A program made the position numbers and the translations under genes. From positions 1 to 7,874 of the forward strand of contig JAISEZ010000201.1 of the NCBI GenBank assembly GCA_031263835.1: 7,874 nt of DNA, written 5' to 3'. This stretch comes from Tannerella sp. (GTDB taxonomy: Bacteria > Bacteroidota > Bacteroidia > Bacteroidales > Tannerellaceae). The notes under the pieces were generated by a model that was not told where the DNA came from, made no database searches, and saw nothing but the letters and a program-made list of their open reading frames with translations. Shown piece after piece: positions 6,546 through 7,874 of the stretch; position 1 is the stretch's first letter; every line of letters begins with the position of its first letter.

Positions 6546-7586
6546 ATGAAGGAAGAAAGGAAGATACGTTTTGCCGTGGTCGGGTGCGGACACATCGGGA
6601 AGCGCCATGCGGAGATGATTACGCGCGACGCGGGCGCCGAACTGGCGGCGCTCTGCGACATCCTCCCCGAAGATTCGCTGAAACCGGAAGCGTATGACGT
6701 CCCCTTTTTCAACAGCCTGACGGACCTGCTTCGCCGCGGGCCGGAGGTGGACGCCGTCAATATCTGTACACCCAACGGCCTTCATGCGGACATGGCCGTT
6801 CAGGCCATCCGGGCCGGCTGTCACGCGGTCATCGAGAAACCGATGGCGCTGACGGTGGCCGATGCGGAGAAAGTTGTCTTCCATGCGCTGAAATACCGGC
6901 GGCAAGTCTTCTGCGTCATGCAGAACCGTTATTCTCCGCCCTCGGTCTGGATAAAGGAACTTATCGAATCCGGCCGGCTGGGGAGCATCTACATGGTGCA
7001 GCTGAACTGTTACTGGAACCGCGACGAACGCTACTACAAACCGGGCGGCTGGCACGGCACGGCGGCGCTGGACGGGGGCACGCTGTTTACGCAGTTCTCC
7101 CATTTCATTGACATTATGTACTGGCTTTTCGGTGACATCTGCGACATACAGGCGCGTTTTTCCGGTTTCAACCACGCCGGACTGACCGATTTTGAAGATT
7201 CGGGGCTGCTACACTTTCGCTTTGTGAACGGCGGAATGGGCAGTCTGGGTTATTCGACTTCCGTATGGGACAGGAATCTGGAAAGCAGTATGCTGATTGT
7301 CGCCGAAAACGGAAGCGTCAAAATCGGCGGACAGTACATGAACGAGGTGCTGGAATGTCATGTCAGGGACTACACCATGCCGGAACTGCCGCCCACGAAC
7401 CCGGGCAATGACTACGGCGCCTACAGAGGTTCGGCACAGAATCATCACCATGTGATTCGCAACGTAGTCAACGTGCTTCGGGGCGACACCTCCGAAGCCA
7501 TCACCACCAATGTGCTGGAAGGGCTGAAAGTCGTTGACATCATCCAGCGGATTTATGCGCTGAAAAAAAAGAACGACAAACAATGA
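6546..7586 (+). CDS. Gfo/Idh/MocA-family sugar dehydrogenase (WbpB/WlbA- or GnnA-like)
   Basis: A 346-residue NAD(P)-dependent oxidoreductase that probably oxidises the 3-hydroxyl of a UDP-linked sugar, giving the keto sugar used by the upstream aminotransferase. An N-terminal Rossmann fold has GCGHIG (13-18). The family's EKP motif is at 97-99, with K98 as expected catalytic lysine. The C-terminal alpha/beta domain carries GGTLFTQFSHFID (177-189), with H186 as likely catalytic histidine. The usual aspartate of the DxGxH motif is replaced by threonine (T182). The ATG at 6546 is chosen because it puts the glycine motif at the normal distance. An in-frame ATG at 6504 would add 14 unlikely residues and overlap the previous gene. 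Its TGA stop falls inside the first unit of the octamer array that follows. Substrate is inferred from the neighbour, not from sequence alone. Confidence 0.9.
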   Translation: MKEERKIRFAVVGCGHIGKRHAEMITRDAGAELAALCDILPEDSLKPEAYDVPFFNSLTDLLRRGPEVDAVNICTPNGLHADMAVQAIRAGCHAVIEKPMALTVADAEKVVFHALKYRRQVFCVMQNRYSPPSVWIKELIESGRLGSIYMVQLNCYWNRDERYYKPGGWHGTAALDGGTLFTQFSHFIDIMYWLFGDICDIQARFSGFNHAGLTDFEDSGLLHFRFVNGGMGSLGYSTSVWDRNLESSMLIVAENGSVKIGGQYMNEVLECHVRDYTMPELPPTNPGNDYGAYRGSAQNHHHVIRNVVNVLRGDTSEAITTNVLEGLKVVDIIQRIYALKKKNDKQ

Positions 7587-7653
7587 AACAATGAGCCAAT
7601 GTGAGAATGTGAGAATGTGAAAATGAATTGTCTCATTCTCGCATTTGCTCATT
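7582..7653. repeat. Phased octamer array: six AATGNNNN then three NNNNCATT units
   Basis: Nine octamers follow one another without a gap. Plus-oriented: AATGAAAC (7582), AATGAGCC (7590), AATGTGAG (7598), AATGTGAG (7606), AATGTGAA (7614), AATGAATT (7622). Then inverted: GTCTCATT (7630), CTCGCATT (7638), TGCTCATT (7646), which read AATGAGAC, AATGCGAG and AATGAGCA on the other strand. The period of 8 rules out a coding repeat. The first unit contains the TGA stop of the dehydrogenase gene, and the array has TGA in all three forward frames. Function is unknown; position behind an operon suggests a terminator or mRNA 3'-end structure, or a mobile or dispersed repeat. Confidence 0.85.
7590..7653 (+). 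terminator. Long hairpin formed by the octamer array (possible 3'-end or terminator structure)
   Basis: Bases 7590-7608 pair with 7635-7653: 19 positions with one mismatch (7597/7646) and one G-U wobble (7602/7641), around a 26-base loop. No run of T follows the right arm, so it is not a classical intrinsic terminator. It could still stabilise the mRNA 3' end or work bidirectionally. Confidence 0.45.
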
Positions 7654-7752
7654 ATCTTTCAATCCCGGTCTGAATTGCACCCGTCCACACGCCCGTCTCC
7701 AATCACTATTTGTCGCATCGTGTTACGCCGTAGGCACAGGCTGTGAATAACG

Positions 7753-7768
7753 CCGGGATTTATCCCGG
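7753..7768. repeat. Short perfect GC-rich inverted repeat
   Basis: CCGGGAT and ATCCCGG form 7-base arms around TT (or 6-base arms around a 4-base loop). It is part of the repeat-rich tail and could form a tight hairpin in either transcript. Confidence 0.6.
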
Positions 7769-7798
7769 TGGGCGGAAAAATGCATCTTATTCCCATCA

Positions 7799-7861
7799 CT
7801 CCGGAGGAGTTACCCGCCTGCCGGGATGCTCCGTGAGGGTAACACCTGACGGCGTTCGGAG
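7799..7861. repeat. Nested inverted repeat at the right edge
   Basis: An outer pair CTCCG (7799-7803) / CGGAG (7857-7861) encloses a perfect 7-base pair GTTACCC (7809-7815) / GGGTAAC (7837-7843) with a 21-base loop. The nesting suggests a folded RNA or a REP-like element rather than chance, but the outer arms are short. Confidence 0.4.
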
Positions 7862-7874
7862 AGAGGCGCACCGT

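Larger units (their letters stand above)
7654..7874. other. Non-coding tail with several inverted repeats (candidate dispersed intergenic element)
   Basis: No convincing gene is seen up to the window edge. The stretch is dense in small symmetric elements: CACAG/CTGTG around one base (7735-7745); CCGGGAT/ATCCCGG around TT (7753-7768); CTCCGGAG (7799-7806); GTTACCC (7809-7815) with GGGTAAC (7837-7843); and an outer CTCCG (7799-7803) with CGGAG (7857-7861). GCCGGGAT occurs twice (7752 and 7820). A minus-strand frame of 70 codons is open across most of it but has no recognisable protein character. I read it as a repeat-type intergenic sequence, perhaps continuing past the edge. No tRNA or rRNA is recognisable. 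Confidence 0.4.

Noticed and set aside
7209..7652. Minus-strand frame starting in the octamer array and running into the dehydrogenase gene
   Set aside because: Its N-terminus is only the translation of the repeat array, and the rest is antisense to the conserved dehydrogenase C-terminus.
7582..7653. Octamer array as a CRISPR array
   Set aside because: Units are 8 bases with no spacers and they switch orientation midway. No cas gene is present.
7809..7843. GTTACCC/GGGTAAC pair as an integron attC site
   Set aside because: attC sites have RYYYAAC on the left and GTTRRRY on the right. Here the order is reversed and the bases do not fit, and no integrase or cassette is present.
7659..7871. Minus-strand 70-codon frame in the tail as a real small protein
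   Set aside because: It has no recognisable motif and it covers nested inverted repeats. A non-coding repeat explains it better, although it is not fully excluded because the window ends there.

Overview
The window looks like chromosomal DNA of a Bacteroidales bacterium (Bacteroidetes) with fairly GC-rich genes. Evidence: two promoter elements match the Bacteroides-type -7 consensus TAnnTTTG exactly (TATCTTTG before the helicase, TACTTTTG before metG). Translation starts mostly lack Shine-Dalgarno sequences. A galM gene is followed by a FucP/GluP-type sugar transporter, an arrangement known from Bacteroides galactose loci. The protein sequences also resemble Bacteroidales relatives from memory; no database search was possible. 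Genus cannot be set from the sequence.

Left part (1-1215, minus strand): the beginning of a galactose/glucose uptake operon. galM (aldose 1-epimerase) comes first, followed 36 bases later by the first 32 codons of an MFS sugar/H+ symporter that runs off the window. Galactokinase would be expected next. A 297-base divergent intergenic region (1216-1512) separates galM from the helicase. It holds two inverted repeats on the galM side and a clear promoter on the helicase side.

Middle (1513-5395, plus strand): a DEAD-box RNA helicase with a C-terminal DbpA-type RNA-binding domain, best read as starting at a TTG codon. It is followed by metG (methionyl-tRNA synthetase with fused C-terminal tRNA-binding domain), which has its own promoter.

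Right part (5396-7586): two tightly spaced genes directly behind metG, a DegT/DnrJ/EryC1-family sugar aminotransferase and a Gfo/Idh/MocA-family sugar dehydrogenase. Together they look like the oxidation/transamination pair that turns the 3-hydroxyl of a UDP-linked N-acetyl sugar into an amine (WbpB/WbpE- or GnnA/GnnB-like). The product would feed a surface polysaccharide or lipid A, so a housekeeping tRNA synthetase appears to share a transcript with envelope-sugar genes.

The last 290 bases hold no convincing gene. They begin with nine contiguous octamers in strict 8-base phase, six reading AATGNNNN and then three reading NNNNCATT. The array starts inside the final codons of the dehydrogenase gene, supplies its stop codon and can fold into a 19-bp hairpin. 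Beyond it (7654-7874) lies a stretch with several short inverted repeats that looks like a dispersed intergenic element. This repeat region is the least explained part of the window; the rest is recognisable.
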